64,000 bases of DNA, taken from contig BROI01000037.1 of the NCBI GenBank assembly GCA_027923505.1, positions 141,490 to 205,489 on the forward strand. Reading direction: 5' to 3'. This document shows positions 1-11,191 of the stretch, piece by piece. The stretch is from Mayamaea pseudoterrestris. Its lineage: Eukaryota > Bacillariophyta > Bacillariophyceae > Sellaphorales > Sellaphoraceae. The stretch's first letter is position 1. The number at the start of each line of letters is the position of its first letter. The translations under genes were made by a program, and so were the position numbers. The notes under the pieces were generated by a model. The model was not told where the DNA came from, ran no database searches, and saw only the letters and a program-made list of their open reading frames with translations.

Positions 1-1031
1 CAGATACACTGTCTTCGGTTCATAACCATTGCCCTTGCACGCTTCACAGATGGGATCCTTTTCTGGATCGCAGTAACTTGCGCAGTTTGGAAACTTTAGC
101 ACATCACAAAAATTCTTTGGCGGCCAGTCTGGCTTGTTGCAGTCACCCATATTTTCCGGACAAGTGTGCAGCACGCAGTCAAACTCTCCCACAGGTAGCA
201 CCTTCTTTCCCGACGGATCCAAAAACGCTCCACTCGCCGGGACATTCTGCGCCAAAATGCGTTCCACATTCTCCGGCGGATCCATGTCGCGATCGGACGA
301 CGAGTAGTGATCCCCTGCATCCGTGCCAGCGTCCCATGGATATGTGCGCAGCGTGAATCGATCCCAGTAGGTGCGATCGTATTCGTCGACCGTGTCAAAC
401 AGGTAGAAACCAGTGAACCAGTCGGGAGATGGGTCCATTCCGGCAATGGCGTTAATGTACGGATAGTCAAAGTTGACTTCAACGGGTGGGATGAAGACGT
501 AGTTTTCGTCCCAATGGTCCTGATCAATGAAGAATGACTCGCCTTCAACAATCGTCTTGACAAGTTCACCGGCGGCTGTGACTTCATCTTGGAACTTGTC
601 AGTGAATCTGTTCTCTGCAATGGTTTCAATACCAAGCGTTGTTGCTCTATTCTTCAGCCAAGGTCGGAACTGTTATTGAAAGATTAAAAAAAAGCACGAC
701 GATTAGTTGACGTTTGCTCAATACACTTTTCGCCACGAGCTTGAACGATCACACGCACCTCCTTCACACCCGAGTACATTGTTATCGGACCCCACCGCGC
801 GTTCGGCGGATACTCTTTGGGATGATGCATCTTGGTCCACATGTTGCGAAAGATGCAGTAGTACTTTGTGGTGTTGACGGATTGCCACCAAACGGAGCTG
901 TCCGTGCTGTACAAAAAGTCATAGATTTCCTCCGGAATGATCAAGTCATTTTCCACGACAATGTCGGCTCGAGTTCTTGCTGCTAGAGTGCAGAGGAGCA
1001 CCAGCAGGATATTATTGGCCATTATCATCAC
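1..1031 (-). CDS. Spondin-domain secreted protein (C-terminus beyond window)
   Basis: The protein starts at 1031 with a hydrophobic signal peptide (about 22 residues, ending near 'AARTRA'), so it should be secreted or enter the endomembrane system. A clear GT-AG intron lies at 670-758 (donor gtgcgt, acceptor aataacag) and joins exon 1 (759-1031) to exon 2 (1-669) in phase 0. Spondin_N-type features follow: a Trp-containing N-terminal strand, then 'GMDPSPDWFTGFYLFD', then 'YPWDAGTDAG', the usual calcium-binding part of the fold. After the domain comes a Cys-rich stretch (about 12 Cys) that runs off the left edge, so the C-terminus is unknown. Spondin domains usually mediate extracellular adhesion; the ligand here cannot be inferred. 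Confidence 0.8.
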
Positions 1032-1146
1032 ACCTGCTTGTGGTTGACAGTGAATGGTTTGATGAAGTAGACAAGGAAAGGCATAGACAAGCTTGGTCGT
1101 GATCTACAACGGCACTGCACCATGGGTCACAAGTCACAACCGCGGG

Positions 1147-1377
1147 TCATCGATCTTGCATCTCGCAGCGCAGAATGCTTGCAGATGACGCATCGGTACT
1201 TGATGTTTGTACCGGAGAGACAGCTGAATTGATGACGTGGGAAGAGGAAACCCCTTTGTCACTGTGTTCCAAAATGTACTTGGCCTCCCGCGTCAGCCGC
1301 GCCGAGTACGCACGCGATGGATGAATGAACTGCAAGCCACCAAAAGCGACGGATCGTTTGACCAGCCGACGCATCAT
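1147..1377 (-). CDS. Small protein with a mitochondrial-presequence-like N-terminus
   Basis: A 76-codon ATG reading frame lies between the spondin gene (downstream, same strand) and the divergent CER1-like gene that starts at 1512. The N-terminus (MMRRLVKRSVAFGG...) is rich in Arg, Ser and hydrophobic residues and lacks acidic residues for about 35 positions, which is typical of a mitochondrial targeting peptide. The rest is Ser-rich and I recognise no domain. The same frame is open upstream, but the longer version would overlap the neighbour's coding start, so the short ATG is preferred. It could be a chance frame. Confidence 0.35.
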   Translation of the reverse strand: MMRRLVKRSVAFGGLQFIHPSRAYSARLTREAKYILEHSDKGVSSSHVINSAVSPVQTSSTDASSASILRCEMQDR

Positions 1378-1511
1378 CTCTTCTTCCGTGTTTCTACGCC
1401 TGACTCTTTCGGACGACAAAAGTTTGCTTGCGAAAGAAGGGGACAAGCTATACAGCAGTCTAGAAGGTACTACATTGCACTTGTAATTTCCCCCTGCCGC
1501 CTTGGACCACC

Positions 1512-3458
1512 ATGTGTTTGAAACCCGATACCCACAAGGAGGCGCTTCAAGCTGCCGTCCCTCCAGCACAGAAAATCCCCGAAGCCATCACTCCCACTCA
1601 TTCGCACGAACGCAACACGTCCTACGATATTTGGTTGTTTCTGGGAGTCGCTCTCTTTCAGAAATGGACTCCTGTTTGGCCCATCTATGCCATTTACGCC
1701 ATGCGCTTCTTGTCGACGCATGTGCTTCTCTCCTTGCATTGGATGTTTGTCGACAAGGACAACTACACGCACAAGCTCACCAAGAAGCAGCTACTCCGTG
1801 AGCGAGGCGACTATTTGACGGCCTACTACTTGCACATGTACGTGCAGATTGCACTGCAGCTTGTCTTTCCAAGCATGTTTTTCAACGACAGCTCCATCAT
1901 TCCAAGGTGCATGATGGAAGCCTTTGCCATGCACGTCTTGTTCGTCGAGCCAGTCTACTACATGGTCCATCGCTGGTTGCATGTTCCTTCGCAAATGAAG
2001 TCCATGCATGGCTTTCACCACTTGAGTATACAAACGCTGCCAACGACAAGCATGGTACAAAACTTTCACGAGCACATTGTCTACGTGGCAACCTTTGGAC
2101 CGGCCTTTTTCGTGCCCTTTCTCGTCATGGGGCGTCAGCATTGGGTCGCCATTGGAGCCTACTTGGTCTTTTTCGACATTGTCAACCAGTTTGGACACAT
2201 GAACATTATCATTCGCAACAAGCTATGGACGAGCAAGTACTCGCCAATCAAGTATTTGCTGTACACGCCCGAGTTTCATCTTGGACATCATGCCTACTTT
2301 AACGCCAATTATGCTCTCTTCATGCCCATTTGGGACTACTTGGGTGGAACGGCACGCGAGTATCGCAAAAAGGATCCAGCAATGTTACCGAAGAGTCAGC
2401 AGGACTTTTGCTTCATCGGACACAATGGTGGTCTCAGTCATTTGCTGACTATACCAGAGCTTTGCATCTACAAAATCTACGACGACTACAAAGTCTACCT
2501 ACCGCTTCGCCTTGAAATACTCTTGGTGCACGCCGTCTGTCTGGTGACTCGCCTCTTTCGCAATTTCTACTACTGCTCGCGCTTTTGCGTCGCCAATGAG
2601 CGCATAGCCCGCATCATTGTCCTGCTGCGGACGCCGTATGACTACATTACGCCGAGTCGCTATGCCGGCATTAACGAAGAGATTGTAAAAGGCATGCGTG
2701 AGCAGCACCAAAACTATGGAACACGCTACTTTGGTCTTGGTAATCTGAATAAGATGAAGCAACTGAACGACGGTGGCATTGATATTGTCAACATGGTCAA
2801 GAACGACCCCTATCTTTGCGACAAGAAAATCCGCGTTTGGACGGGAGATACCATGACGGTGGCGTCCGTGTACCATCAGATTGCCGATATTCCAAACCTC
2901 ACCGAGTTCTATTACATTGGTGCAGGCGGTAAAGTGGGAACTGCCGTGTGCGAGCTGCTCGTCAAGAATTATCCGCATCTAAAGATCAAAATATTCTCAC
3001 GGACACCGCAACTTAAACACCCCAACATTAGCTACTCGACTGATCTCAGCGAAATGAAAGACTTTAAGGTTGTCCTTGTCGGCAAGATTTTGTCTGGCAA
3101 AATGTACGCCAAGGCATTGCTTCCTCACCGAGAGGTCAAGACACGCTTCATTCTAGATTACACCGTACCGGCGCTACCCATTGACTGTCTTAACAAGCGG
3201 CCTGAAAACATCCAGCACATTCGCGTGGGCTTGCTGCAATGTACGAGTGGCAATTTTCTTCGTGGCCATTATGATTTTTGCATGAGCCACGACGAGAACC
3301 ACATAGTGCCATGTCACTTTGGCTGCCTTATCAACACGGTTGAGGGTCGAGAGACAGACGAGGTTGGAGACATTGATCAAAGCCAAGTCCAGCGCATGTG
3401 GAAGCTAACGCTTGCGCGGGGTTTTGAAAATATCAAGATCGACTACAGCTACGATTGA
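1512..3458 (+). CDS. CER1/WAX2-like fatty acid hydroxylase-superfamily protein
   Basis: 648 residues, single exon. The N-terminal half is a multi-pass membrane di-iron domain of the sterol desaturase/fatty acid hydroxylase superfamily. Its histidine boxes are visible: H153-x3-H157, H166-x2-HH170, H186-E-H188 and H256-x2-HH260. The C-terminal third (from about residue 440) has a Rossmann-like start 'YYIGAGGKVG' and resembles the WAX2 C-terminal domain. This two-part layout is that of plant CER1/CER3, which take part in making wax alkanes from very-long-chain aldehydes in the ER. Activity on aldehydes here is inference; another lipid role is possible. No break seen. Confidence 0.75.
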   Translation: MCLKPDTHKEALQAAVPPAQKIPEAITPTHSHERNTSYDIWLFLGVALFQKWTPVWPIYAIYAMRFLSTHVLLSLHWMFVDKDNYTHKLTKKQLLRERGDYLTAYYLHMYVQIALQLVFPSMFFNDSSIIPRCMMEAFAMHVLFVEPVYYMVHRWLHVPSQMKSMHGFHHLSIQTLPTTSMVQNFHEHIVYVATFGPAFFVPFLVMGRQHWVAIGAYLVFFDIVNQFGHMNIIIRNKLWTSKYSPIKYLLYTPEFHLGHHAYFNANYALFMPIWDYLGGTAREYRKKDPAMLPKSQQDFCFIGHNGGLSHLLTIPELCIYKIYDDYKVYLPLRLEILLVHAVCLVTRLFRNFYYCSRFCVANERIARIIVLLRTPYDYITPSRYAGINEEIVKGMREQHQNYGTRYFGLGNLNKMKQLNDGGIDIVNMVKNDPYLCDKKIRVWTGDTMTVASVYHQIADIPNLTEFYYIGAGGKVGTAVCELLVKNYPHLKIKIFSRTPQLKHPNISYSTDLSEMKDFKVVLVGKILSGKMYAKALLPHREVKTRFILDYTVPALPIDCLNKRPENIQHIRVGLLQCTSGNFLRGHYDFCMSHDENHIVPCHFGCLINTVEGRETDEVGDIDQSQVQRMWKLTLARGFENIKIDYSYD

Positions 3459-4082
3459 ACGAGTTGCTCACCGCTACTAGTGCAACGAAAATGAAGGGGG
3501 CCCAGACGAATTCGCCGCCCCGAACAGAGATCTTAAATATCTCTGACCTAAAACTGTGTACCCTTACATATAATATAGCTTAAGTCAGCATCAACTTCCT
3601 CTCATTCCCTGCCCATATTATTGCCTCGCTTGATCGACGTCGGATAGGCGTACTTGTAGTATTAATACTTATACCGTGGCATCTTGAACCTGTTCTGTTC
3701 GCACGCAACTGTACTATGCCCTTTCTGTCCCCAAGTTTCATCTCTCGTCAACAACGCCGCTTGTCTCATGCGGCAGAGCGAGATAATGTGTTGCCGGGAT
3801 GAACGTCGGACCAGCGCCACATGCTGTATTAAAAGTAGGAGGCGAGTACGAACATAATAGCAATGACCAGGTCTGTGATCGCCCACCGGCCATCGCGTTA
3901 CCGTCCCATACTTCGTGATGACAATGCTTATGATATTTTATAGAAAAGCATGATTAATTGTCTGCTCAAATAACAAACATTATTTATGATAAAAGTATGA
4001 ATGTCGACGCTGCTTTCCATCGACCACTTGTTGTTGGGTCGCGGTACATATATCGGAATAGAATGGTAAGTGATCGATGCGA
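3459..4082. other. Intergenic spacer between convergent genes
   Basis: About 620 bp between the 3' ends of the CER1-like gene and the SGNH-like gene. It is AT-rich in places and holds only short open frames without domains. No tRNA-like arms or repeat seen. Confidence 0.6.
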
Positions 4083-5510
4083 TCACCTTTGCGTTATGAA
4101 ATCCGTCGCTGTTGCTCCCGCTGCTGGTAGGGTTGTTGATGGGTCATCAAGTCGCATGTGTTTTCGATTGCAGGCACGTTCACACTCGTGCAAATCTTGC
4201 TTTCGCAGCAATGCTTGCGTGCACTCCAGTAGACATCCAACCGCGGATACAATTCTTGGACCAAAAGTTTCTGTGCACATGTGCAAACCATCAAAAAAGA
4301 TATTGTTGATAGGACATATGTCCGTGTCGTTAAAATTTGTTGTGCTCTGAATTGGGTGCTCGAGGCAGTTGGTGGCGATTGGTCGCGGCCACGGCAGTGG
4401 ATCGTTTGGAATAAGGTCCGCGACAAAGTCAGACCGAGTTGTATCGTAACCAAGGTTGCGAGCGTTCATCATACCAACCTGTGTTATTAGCGTCCCTAAC
4501 TCGAGTAGTGTGACGCTAATGGGCATGGCCAATTCTGCATCGATCGTGCGATTTAATTGCCAATCGCTTACGAATGACCGTATCCGACGATTTGCCGCCA
4601 TCATATCGGTTGTATCCTCATATTCTTTGACGAGCGGAAGATCCATGAATACAATCGTCTTGACGCCGAAGACCAAGTAAGCTAGCTCGACTGTCTCTTG
4701 GAGTGACTCGCGGGTAATTTCGTTAGGTTGAATCCATATCTGGGGGACGCGAAATATCATGACATCGAACGATCCCAGTGGTGGCAAGCGCATAGAACTG
4801 TCTGTTGGAGTATTTTCGGTTGTGACATTTGCGCTATTGACGACACTGCTTAGCCATGAAAAGTTTTTCATGCGTTCCGCCATTTCTAGTCGCCAGCCGC
4901 CACCTGCCGCCGGTGGAAGTTTGGCAGTGAGACCGAATTGCTGGAGCATGCCAGTAATGCGCCAGCCTGCAATGGTTCCACCGCCTCGAGCTGGCGAGAG
5001 AGTGTTGACATCGCGTAAGCACCCTGGCCCGGTGCATCCCAGAATGGCGCGATCATTGGCGGTCAACAACGATTGTGAAGTTGTTAGATCGGTATCATTA
5101 ATGGATCCAAAGGCGACACTCTGAAAGAGCACGGAGAGCTGAATTCCTAGCGAGTCGCCCATAACAATTATGTTCATGTTCGTCGCCAGGCGAGGAGTAT
5201 ATGCAGACTTTAGAGCTTCCTGCAAGTCTGAAGGGAATGGAAGTCGTTGCTCGTCGCCACATCTATACTCCTCCAATGGATTAGCTTGATAGTACAGCTG
5301 TTCCGGTGGATTCGGAGTCAGTTCTACATGAAAGTACTTGCTCGCGTGCTGTGCTTGTTCCTCATTATCGTCGACAGCTAAAGTCCTTGGCTTGGAGGAG
5401 AGATCGTTTTCAGCTTGGAAATCCGGGAATGACGTAAACGACAGCAAATGGGTTGTCGATAGAGCCAGCACCGCAAGAGCAAAGCTCCGGATAGAGATCA
5501 CCCACAACAT
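4083..5510 (-). CDS. GDSL/SGNH-type hydrolase-like protein, membrane-anchored or secreted
   Basis: 475 residues from the ATG at 5510. Residues 5-28 form a hydrophobic signal or anchor segment. A block 'NIIVMGDSLGIQLS' (nucleophile candidate Ser120) matches the first block of SGNH/GDSL hydrolases, and 'FFDGLHMC' near residue 408 fits the C-terminal Asp-x-x-His block. Between them are 'VMIFRVPQIW' and scattered Cys. Such proteins are usually lumenal or extracellular carbohydrate or lipid esterases; which substrate is used cannot be read from the sequence. Single exon and convergent with the upstream neighbour. Confidence 0.6.
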   Translation of the reverse strand: MLWVISIRSFALAVLALSTTHLLSFTSFPDFQAENDLSSKPRTLAVDDNEEQAQHASKYFHVELTPNPPEQLYYQANPLEEYRCGDEQRLPFPSDLQEALKSAYTPRLATNMNIIVMGDSLGIQLSVLFQSVAFGSINDTDLTTSQSLLTANDRAILGCTGPGCLRDVNTLSPARGGGTIAGWRITGMLQQFGLTAKLPPAAGGGWRLEMAERMKNFSWLSSVVNSANVTTENTPTDSSMRLPPLGSFDVMIFRVPQIWIQPNEITRESLQETVELAYLVFGVKTIVFMDLPLVKEYEDTTDMMAANRRIRSFVSDWQLNRTIDAELAMPISVTLLELGTLITQVGMMNARNLGYDTTRSDFVADLIPNDPLPWPRPIATNCLEHPIQSTTNFNDTDICPINNIFFDGLHMCTETFGPRIVSAVGCLLECTQALLRKQDLHECERACNRKHMRLDDPSTTLPAAGATATDFITQR

Positions 5511-5904
5511 TTTCTTGTCGTGGATAACTGTATCGTCGAATGCTACAAAGTGTGACTTGACTTGAGAAACAATGCATGGGAGGAGAACTGGTTCATTTGA
5601 TCACTGACGAGGTCAAGTCTCGCAAGTGAAATTTACATGTAATTACTTTTCATGAGGACATACGATAAGGCACGACCAGAGGGTTAATTATCGCTTTCCC
5701 AAAGAACAGCTCGATTCGTCAGATAGGGTGTCAAAAGAACAGCTCGGAGTCGATCATGGCGCAGTTGCGCTTCACCATTGTGATATGTGAGTCGTACCGG
5801 TATTGACAGCATGTCGCTGCGGGACGAAAAGACGAATCAATGCGCATTGCATGCATATATCGTTCCTTGGCTGCTCGACTTGTCTCTGTTGCGGGGGAAC
5901 GACA

Positions 5905-7512
5905 ATGATCCCCAGACGATTATTTTCGGGGAGAGAAGTGACGACAAGGTCAATTTGTCATTGGTCCAAAGCGCTTTGCGCGTCGCAATCGCGACAATGG
6001 TCCACCATCACTGCACTCGACAAGCATGCGCACATGATGCAGTCAGCGCGAGCAAAAGCAAATTTTTTACGTCGGTGTATTGTGACAGAGATGGACAAGA
6101 AAGTGGCTGAGGGAATGCTGCGTGAAGATTTTGCGCAGAAGGCTGTTGCCAGGAGACTGCAACGCCTGCAAAAAGCTTTGGAGGATTACGACAACCAACA
6201 TTTCATTCAATTATTGGAGGAACGAGCAGAAAGCGAGCACCACAGATTGCGGTCGACGGAGCAATCGAAGTCGAAACACGAAGTAAAATCTGTGAATGCA
6301 CGAGACAAAGAATCAAAGTCGTTGTGCAGTTTAAATGTGCACGACGCCTCTTTGTCATCATGCACCACCCCACGACCGACGATTCCACGCGGATTGTATA
6401 TTTACGGACCAGTTGGAACAGGCAAGTCCATGCTCATGAATTTGTTCTTCGCCAGTGCGACTAGTGTTACCAAGAAGCGGCGCTATCATTTTCACGAGTT
6501 CATGTGCATGGTGCACCAGCGCATCCATTCGTTGAAGCACGATTCGTTACGAAAGGACGAGCGCAACTTTACCATTGACACTGCCATTCAAAACAATCCA
6601 GTATACCAAGTTGGCATTCAAATGTCGCGTGAAATATCCTTATTGTGTCTTGATGAGTTCCAAGTCACGGATATTGCAGACGCCTTGATGTTACGAATGC
6701 TCTTTTCCGTCCTTTGGGCCAGAGGAACCGTAGTAGTAGCCACCTCGAATCGGCCTCCACGCGATTTGTATCAAGGCGGTATAAATTTTGGATACTTTGA
6801 GCCTTTCATTGGGCTTTTGGAGAAGCATTGCATTGTTTGTTCAATGGAAAGTGACGTTGATTACCGACGACTTGGTTTGAAAGGTGACGAAAGTTCGTTT
6901 ATCTACCTGTCGCAAAATGAAATACACCATAAGCAGGAACAAGTAAATCATGCCATAAACGACATGGTGACAATCTGTCGAGCCGACGCAAACGTTGTGT
7001 ACGATATGGAGTTTCCACTAGGGCACAATCGGTGCCTCATCGTTCCGGACGCCGACGACAGAGGCAAGGTCGCTCGGTTCGATTTCAAGACGCTCTGCCA
7101 GACTGAACTTGGTGCGGCCGACTTTCGGAAACTTGCGCAGGCTTTTGATGTGGTTGTGATTGAGCAGATTCCAGTACTGACGCTTGCTAATCATGATGCA
7201 GCAAGACGATTTATTACACTCATTGACGAGATGTATGAGCATCAGACTGGGCTAATTTGCTCGGCAGCTGCGCCGACACCCGATTCTTTGTTTGTCTACT
7301 CTTTTTCCGACACGTCCAGCGCAGAGAATGGTAGTGACGATGAAGTCAGTACGCCCGAAGGATGGATTGATCAAGCCACTCGCGGCGGACAAGCGGTCGG
7401 TGCACTGGCAAGCGTACGAGAGTTAGGCTTTGCGTTTCAACGAGCAGCTAGTCGAATGCAAGAAATGACATCGCAAGCATGGTGGACAAATACAGTCAGA
7501 TATACCAATTAG
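5905..7512 (+). CDS. AFG1: AFG1/LACE1 (ZapE-like) P-loop ATPase, mitochondrial
   Basis: 535 residues from the ATG at 5905, chosen because what follows (MIPRRLFSGREVTTRS...) looks like a mitochondrial presequence; an ATG at 5851 is also possible. Walker A 'GPVGTGKS' lies near residue 167 and Walker B 'LLCLDEF' near 245, followed by 'VTDIADAL' and the sensor region 'VVVATSNRPPRDLY'. These are signatures of AFG1/LACE1, related to bacterial ZapE, which help turn over respiratory-chain subunits at the inner mitochondrial membrane. The low-complexity insert near residues 110-150 and the C-terminal tail are not family features. Single exon. Confidence 0.88.
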   Translation: MIPRRLFSGREVTTRSICHWSKALCASQSRQWSTITALDKHAHMMQSARAKANFLRRCIVTEMDKKVAEGMLREDFAQKAVARRLQRLQKALEDYDNQHFIQLLEERAESEHHRLRSTEQSKSKHEVKSVNARDKESKSLCSLNVHDASLSSCTTPRPTIPRGLYIYGPVGTGKSMLMNLFFASATSVTKKRRYHFHEFMCMVHQRIHSLKHDSLRKDERNFTIDTAIQNNPVYQVGIQMSREISLLCLDEFQVTDIADALMLRMLFSVLWARGTVVVATSNRPPRDLYQGGINFGYFEPFIGLLEKHCIVCSMESDVDYRRLGLKGDESSFIYLSQNEIHHKQEQVNHAINDMVTICRADANVVYDMEFPLGHNRCLIVPDADDRGKVARFDFKTLCQTELGAADFRKLAQAFDVVVIEQIPVLTLANHDAARRFITLIDEMYEHQTGLICSAAAPTPDSLFVYSFSDTSSAENGSDDEVSTPEGWIDQATRGGQAVGALASVRELGFAFQRAASRMQEMTSQAWWTNTVRYTN

Positions 7513-8235
7513 TACAGAAGTATATTCGACCAACACATATGTACAATTACGATTAGCTACATTTTACATCAACTGTCGAATCATTGCTTCTCAGACTCAT
7601 TATTTAAATTCCGCACCCAGGAAAATTTTGCGGCGGACTTGAATGCTTGTTTGTTCACTCTTTCTTTCTATGCATACCGATAGGGTCTGTACTGATCAAC
7701 TACTCTTTCTATGCTCGTCCCTGTCCTTGCTAATTGGGAATTTCTTTGAATTGTGCGCTAGTAGCAATATAGATTTATTTGTCGACGTGACTATGCCAAA
7801 GCGCTCGCGGATCAATATTCTACTAGTGCGACAAGTAGAGAGCATGAGGCTCCTCCACGTGCCATTCACTCCATTCATACTTGAATTTAGACGGCAATTT
7901 GCCTCGTATAACTTGTCCGCAATGTTGTGAATGAGTCTCGCGAGGCCGATCGCCAAAAGAGATCGCACCGGTACTCCAGGGGTGCGTATTTCCACGAACG
8001 TTTCACCATGGAAACGACGTACATATTATGACGGCATCCACGCTAGTCATACAGCTGAATCTGTCTCGCGGTGAAAGCACAGCTCACTCTATCCGGCTAT
8101 AGTTGAATCTGATCACTTTCGAGTCGCTCAGCTGCAATTGTATTCCACTTATCAACCTCTTCGCACATCAAGCAACAAGCAATCGATCATTGCTTCATCG
8201 CGGTTTTGCCAATTAAGCAACAAAAGTCATCAAAC
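7513..8235. other. Intergenic spacer, AFG1 to TOP6B
   Basis: About 720 bp holding the 3' flank of AFG1 and the promoter side of TOP6B. Overlapping frames of 95-99 codons on both strands lack a recognisable domain, and the minus-strand one lacks an ATG at its left limit, so I call nothing. Confidence 0.55.
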
Positions 8236-10400
8236 ATGTCAACCAACAAAAAGAGTAAGACTAGCATGGGCGAAATTCAACGTCAAAAGAGTCCAGCCGA
8301 GTTTTTCGCCGAGAATCAAGCCATTGCCGGTTTTGACAATTTCGGCAAGGCCCTCTACACGTCCGTGCGCGAGCTGGTGGAGAATGGGTTGGACGCGTGC
8401 GAATCCATTGGCGAGCTTCCAAACATTTCCTTGCATATCACAGAATATACGCAGCAGGAATTTAACAAAATTGCCGGAATTGGAGATTCGCCGCGAAAGA
8501 ATCAGCGAGATACGGAACTTTTTGAGACCAAGGCATCGAAGAGTCGCAGCAAAAAGAGTCTCGATGCAGCAGATGAACTTGAGTTTCAGGCAGACGGAGT
8601 CGGCAAAGAAGATGATGAAAAGGCGAAAAAGAAGCCGCGGCGAGGAGCAGATGCCTACTTCCAGTTGACGGTCCGCGACTCTGGCTGCGGCATGGCCCAC
8701 GACGCCATTCCCAATCTCTTTGGTCGCGTCCTTTCAGGCAGCAAGTACGGCGTGCGGCAAACCCGAGGCAAGTTTGGTTTGGGCGCAAAAATGGCCTTGA
8801 TTTGGGCCCGGAAGAGTTCAGGGCAACCAATTCGCATAAGGACGGCGCACCGGCCGAATGGAGGCAAGCCATCATCGTATGTGAGTTCATGCGTGCTTGA
8901 CATTGACATTTACAAAAATGAACCCAAAATTATTGAACATAGCAAAAAGACAAATACACAAAGTTGGACTGGAACGGAAGTGTCGATTCTCATTGCTGGA
9001 AACTGGACCACGTACAAGTCACGAATAGTTCAATATTTTCAACAGCTTGCCATTATTACTCCGTACGCAAATTTGACCATGGTTTATGACAATCACTCGG
9101 ACCCCAAGCGCTCGATGAGGCTTCAATATGATCGCAGATCCGAACAAATGCCTGAACCGGCCAAGGAAGTCAAGCATCATCCAAGCTCGGTAAACAATCT
9201 GGTTGTGCAGCAATTAGTTCGCTTTACCAAAACCAAGACGCTAATCAAGTTCTTGACCACGGAACTATCCTGTGTTAGTCCATCCATAGCGAAGCGCTTG
9301 ATTGATGAACTGGGAAAAGACTATGATCAAGACATGCATCCGAACGAGTTGACTGATAAGCAGGTGACAAGGCTGGTGCAGTTGCTACGACAAGTCCAGC
9401 TCTTTAGACCACCGGATGGATCCTGCCTCAGTCCACTGGGCGAGTACAATTTGAGTTTAGGCATTCAAAAGGTGCTTGAACCGGATCTGATTGCGACGGC
9501 GCGCGACAAGGTGAGTGTGACAGATTGTGTGGCTGATGAAGCAACTGTCTGTGGCTAAATTTATTCGCTAACACACTATCGTGCATGCACTGCAAATCTT
9601 AGCCCTCCGCATTTGAAGGGCATCCATTCATCATCGAAGCAGCTGTTAGCTTGGGCGGAAAGGATGCCAAGGAAGGCATTTCCGTTGTTCGTTTTGCAAA
9701 TCGCATTCCACTTTTGTTTGAGGGCGGCGCTGACGTTTCGTCGCGGGTTGCCACGTCCAAAATCCGATGGGCGAACTACAAAGTTGATCACAAGAGGGAC
9801 AAGATTGGAGTTTTCGTGAGCATTGTGTCAACCAAGATTCCTTTTAAAGGAACGTCCAAAGAATACATTGGCGATGATGCCACAGAAATACAGCTGTCCG
9901 TCAAGCGCGCAATTCAGTCATGTTGCCAGCAGCTGCGCGTGCGGCTAGCAAAGCGGAATGCTTTAAAGGATGCCAAGGAGAGGAAGAATCGTTTGACAAA
10001 GTACGTTCCGGATATTGGGCGCTCACTGTTTGGTATTCTGGATCAGATGAAGACGCGACATGCGGAAACAAATCTTCTACCTCCATCACCAACGAAACGA
10101 TTACGGGTTGATCCAACGGCCGCAGCGCACATGATTCGCTCTTTACAAAAGGGTGATGTGACGGAAGCGGTCATTAAAGCGAGACTGGAAGCTGCCATTG
10201 ACAATCACATTGAAACGGAGGAGACTGTGGCAGCTGCGGCGGCAAATGGAAACATCGACAAGCACCTAGAAGGCGTTCCAATCTTCATTGTGCCACTTTA
10301 CAATCTAGATGACTCCAAAAATGATATCGTCGGCTCGCTGTTCACCTTTCGCCCGCTGTGTCCCATTCGCGTTGTTGCAATGAATACGGCGAGTAATTGA
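8236..10400 (+). CDS. TOP6B: DNA topoisomerase VI subunit B
   Basis: 689 residues in two exons (8236-9510 and 9603-10400). The intron 9511-9602 has donor gtgagt, a 'cgctaac' branch point and acceptor cttag, phase 0. The GHKL ATPase fold is evident: the N box in 'SVRELVENGLDA', 'DSGCGM', and 'GKFGLGAKMALIW' for the lid; the transducer domain follows. Topo VI is a type IIB enzyme of archaea that in plants and algae supports endoreduplication (with TOP6A) and in meiosis pairs with a SPO11 relative. A Lys/Glu-rich insert (about residues 85-135) separates the first two ATP motifs, as in other eukaryotic versions. The first ATG in frame is MSTNKK at 8236. Confidence 0.92.
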
Positions 10401-10696
10401 TTTTGGAGAGAACGCCATGAATGTTCGTGTCACCAGACGAATTCTCTGCGTGTGTCGTATAACACTTAATCTACAGCGCTCGCATTCATCACTAGTATGT
10501 GGTAATGATATGGACGTGCCTTGAAAGAAAGTGATTTGTAAGACCGTCTCGCGATTATCTTTTTTTAAGGTGGCTACTTGTACTTAAGCGTAAGCATCAG
10601 CAACGTGCCTACGCAATGGTAATGTAAGCCAGAGGATTCCAAGCTACTTTCAGATATGGTAAAAATGACTCAGTTTTGCTGCTACATTTCTGCAAA

Positions 10697-11191
10697 TTAA
10701 TTGCATGGTGCGATACATCGACACGCTGTCTGCTGTCTGGGTCGGTCATCATGCATTTCTCCCCAAAGTCTGGCAAGCCCCTGCAGCAGCCCATCTTTCG
10801 CCAAAGCATCGACCGAAACGTGGCTTTCATCATCGTAATTACTTTCTCTTCGTTTGCTGCTCTGTTTGACAGGTGCTTTTCCGTTCGACGTCACTTCGTT
10901 TCTGGCTGCAGAAGTATCATGACAACTGGCACCATCTGATGAAACGTGTTGTTCATCGCCCGAGCAGCAGCTCGTCGGACTCATCAGCATTGAACAGCCA
11001 TGGTCTTCAGCGTACTCTTGCTGACATTGTTCCGATACTTCATTGTCGTCGCTTGCATCATTGGCTAATTGTGCAGCAGCATCCTTTGGCGACTGCCTTG
11101 TGCCTGCTGCAGCAATTGCAGCCAAATGTTGCTGCTCCCGATGCTGCTTCCAAAAGCGATAGCCGACAATTCCAACCGGTACAAGAAACAT
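10697..11191 (-). CDS. Small protein with N-terminal membrane anchor
   Basis: 164 residues from an ATG at 11191. It opens with a short hydrophobic stretch and a basic flank (MFLVPVGIVGYRFWKQHR), as in single-pass inner-membrane or ER anchors, then becomes acidic and Ser/Cys-rich with no domain I know. It lies between the 3' end of TOP6B and the divergent ankyrin-Iwr1 gene. The only competing frames are shorter ones on the other strand. Real gene status is plausible but not proven. Confidence 0.45.
   Translation of the reverse strand: MFLVPVGIVGYRFWKQHREQQHLAAIAAAGTRQSPKDAAAQLANDASDDNEVSEQCQQEYAEDHGCSMLMSPTSCCSGDEQHVSSDGASCHDTSAARNEVTSNGKAPVKQSSKRRESNYDDESHVSVDALAKDGLLQGLARLWGEMHDDRPRQQTACRCIAPCN

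Noticed and set aside
3662-3886. A 74-codon minus-strand frame in the 3.5-4.1 kb spacer
   Set aside because: Too short and without recognisable content; convergent 3' flanks explain the region.
7696-7995. A 99-codon minus-strand frame between AFG1 and TOP6B
   Set aside because: No ATG at its left limit, no recognisable domain, and a similar-sized frame lies on the opposite strand.
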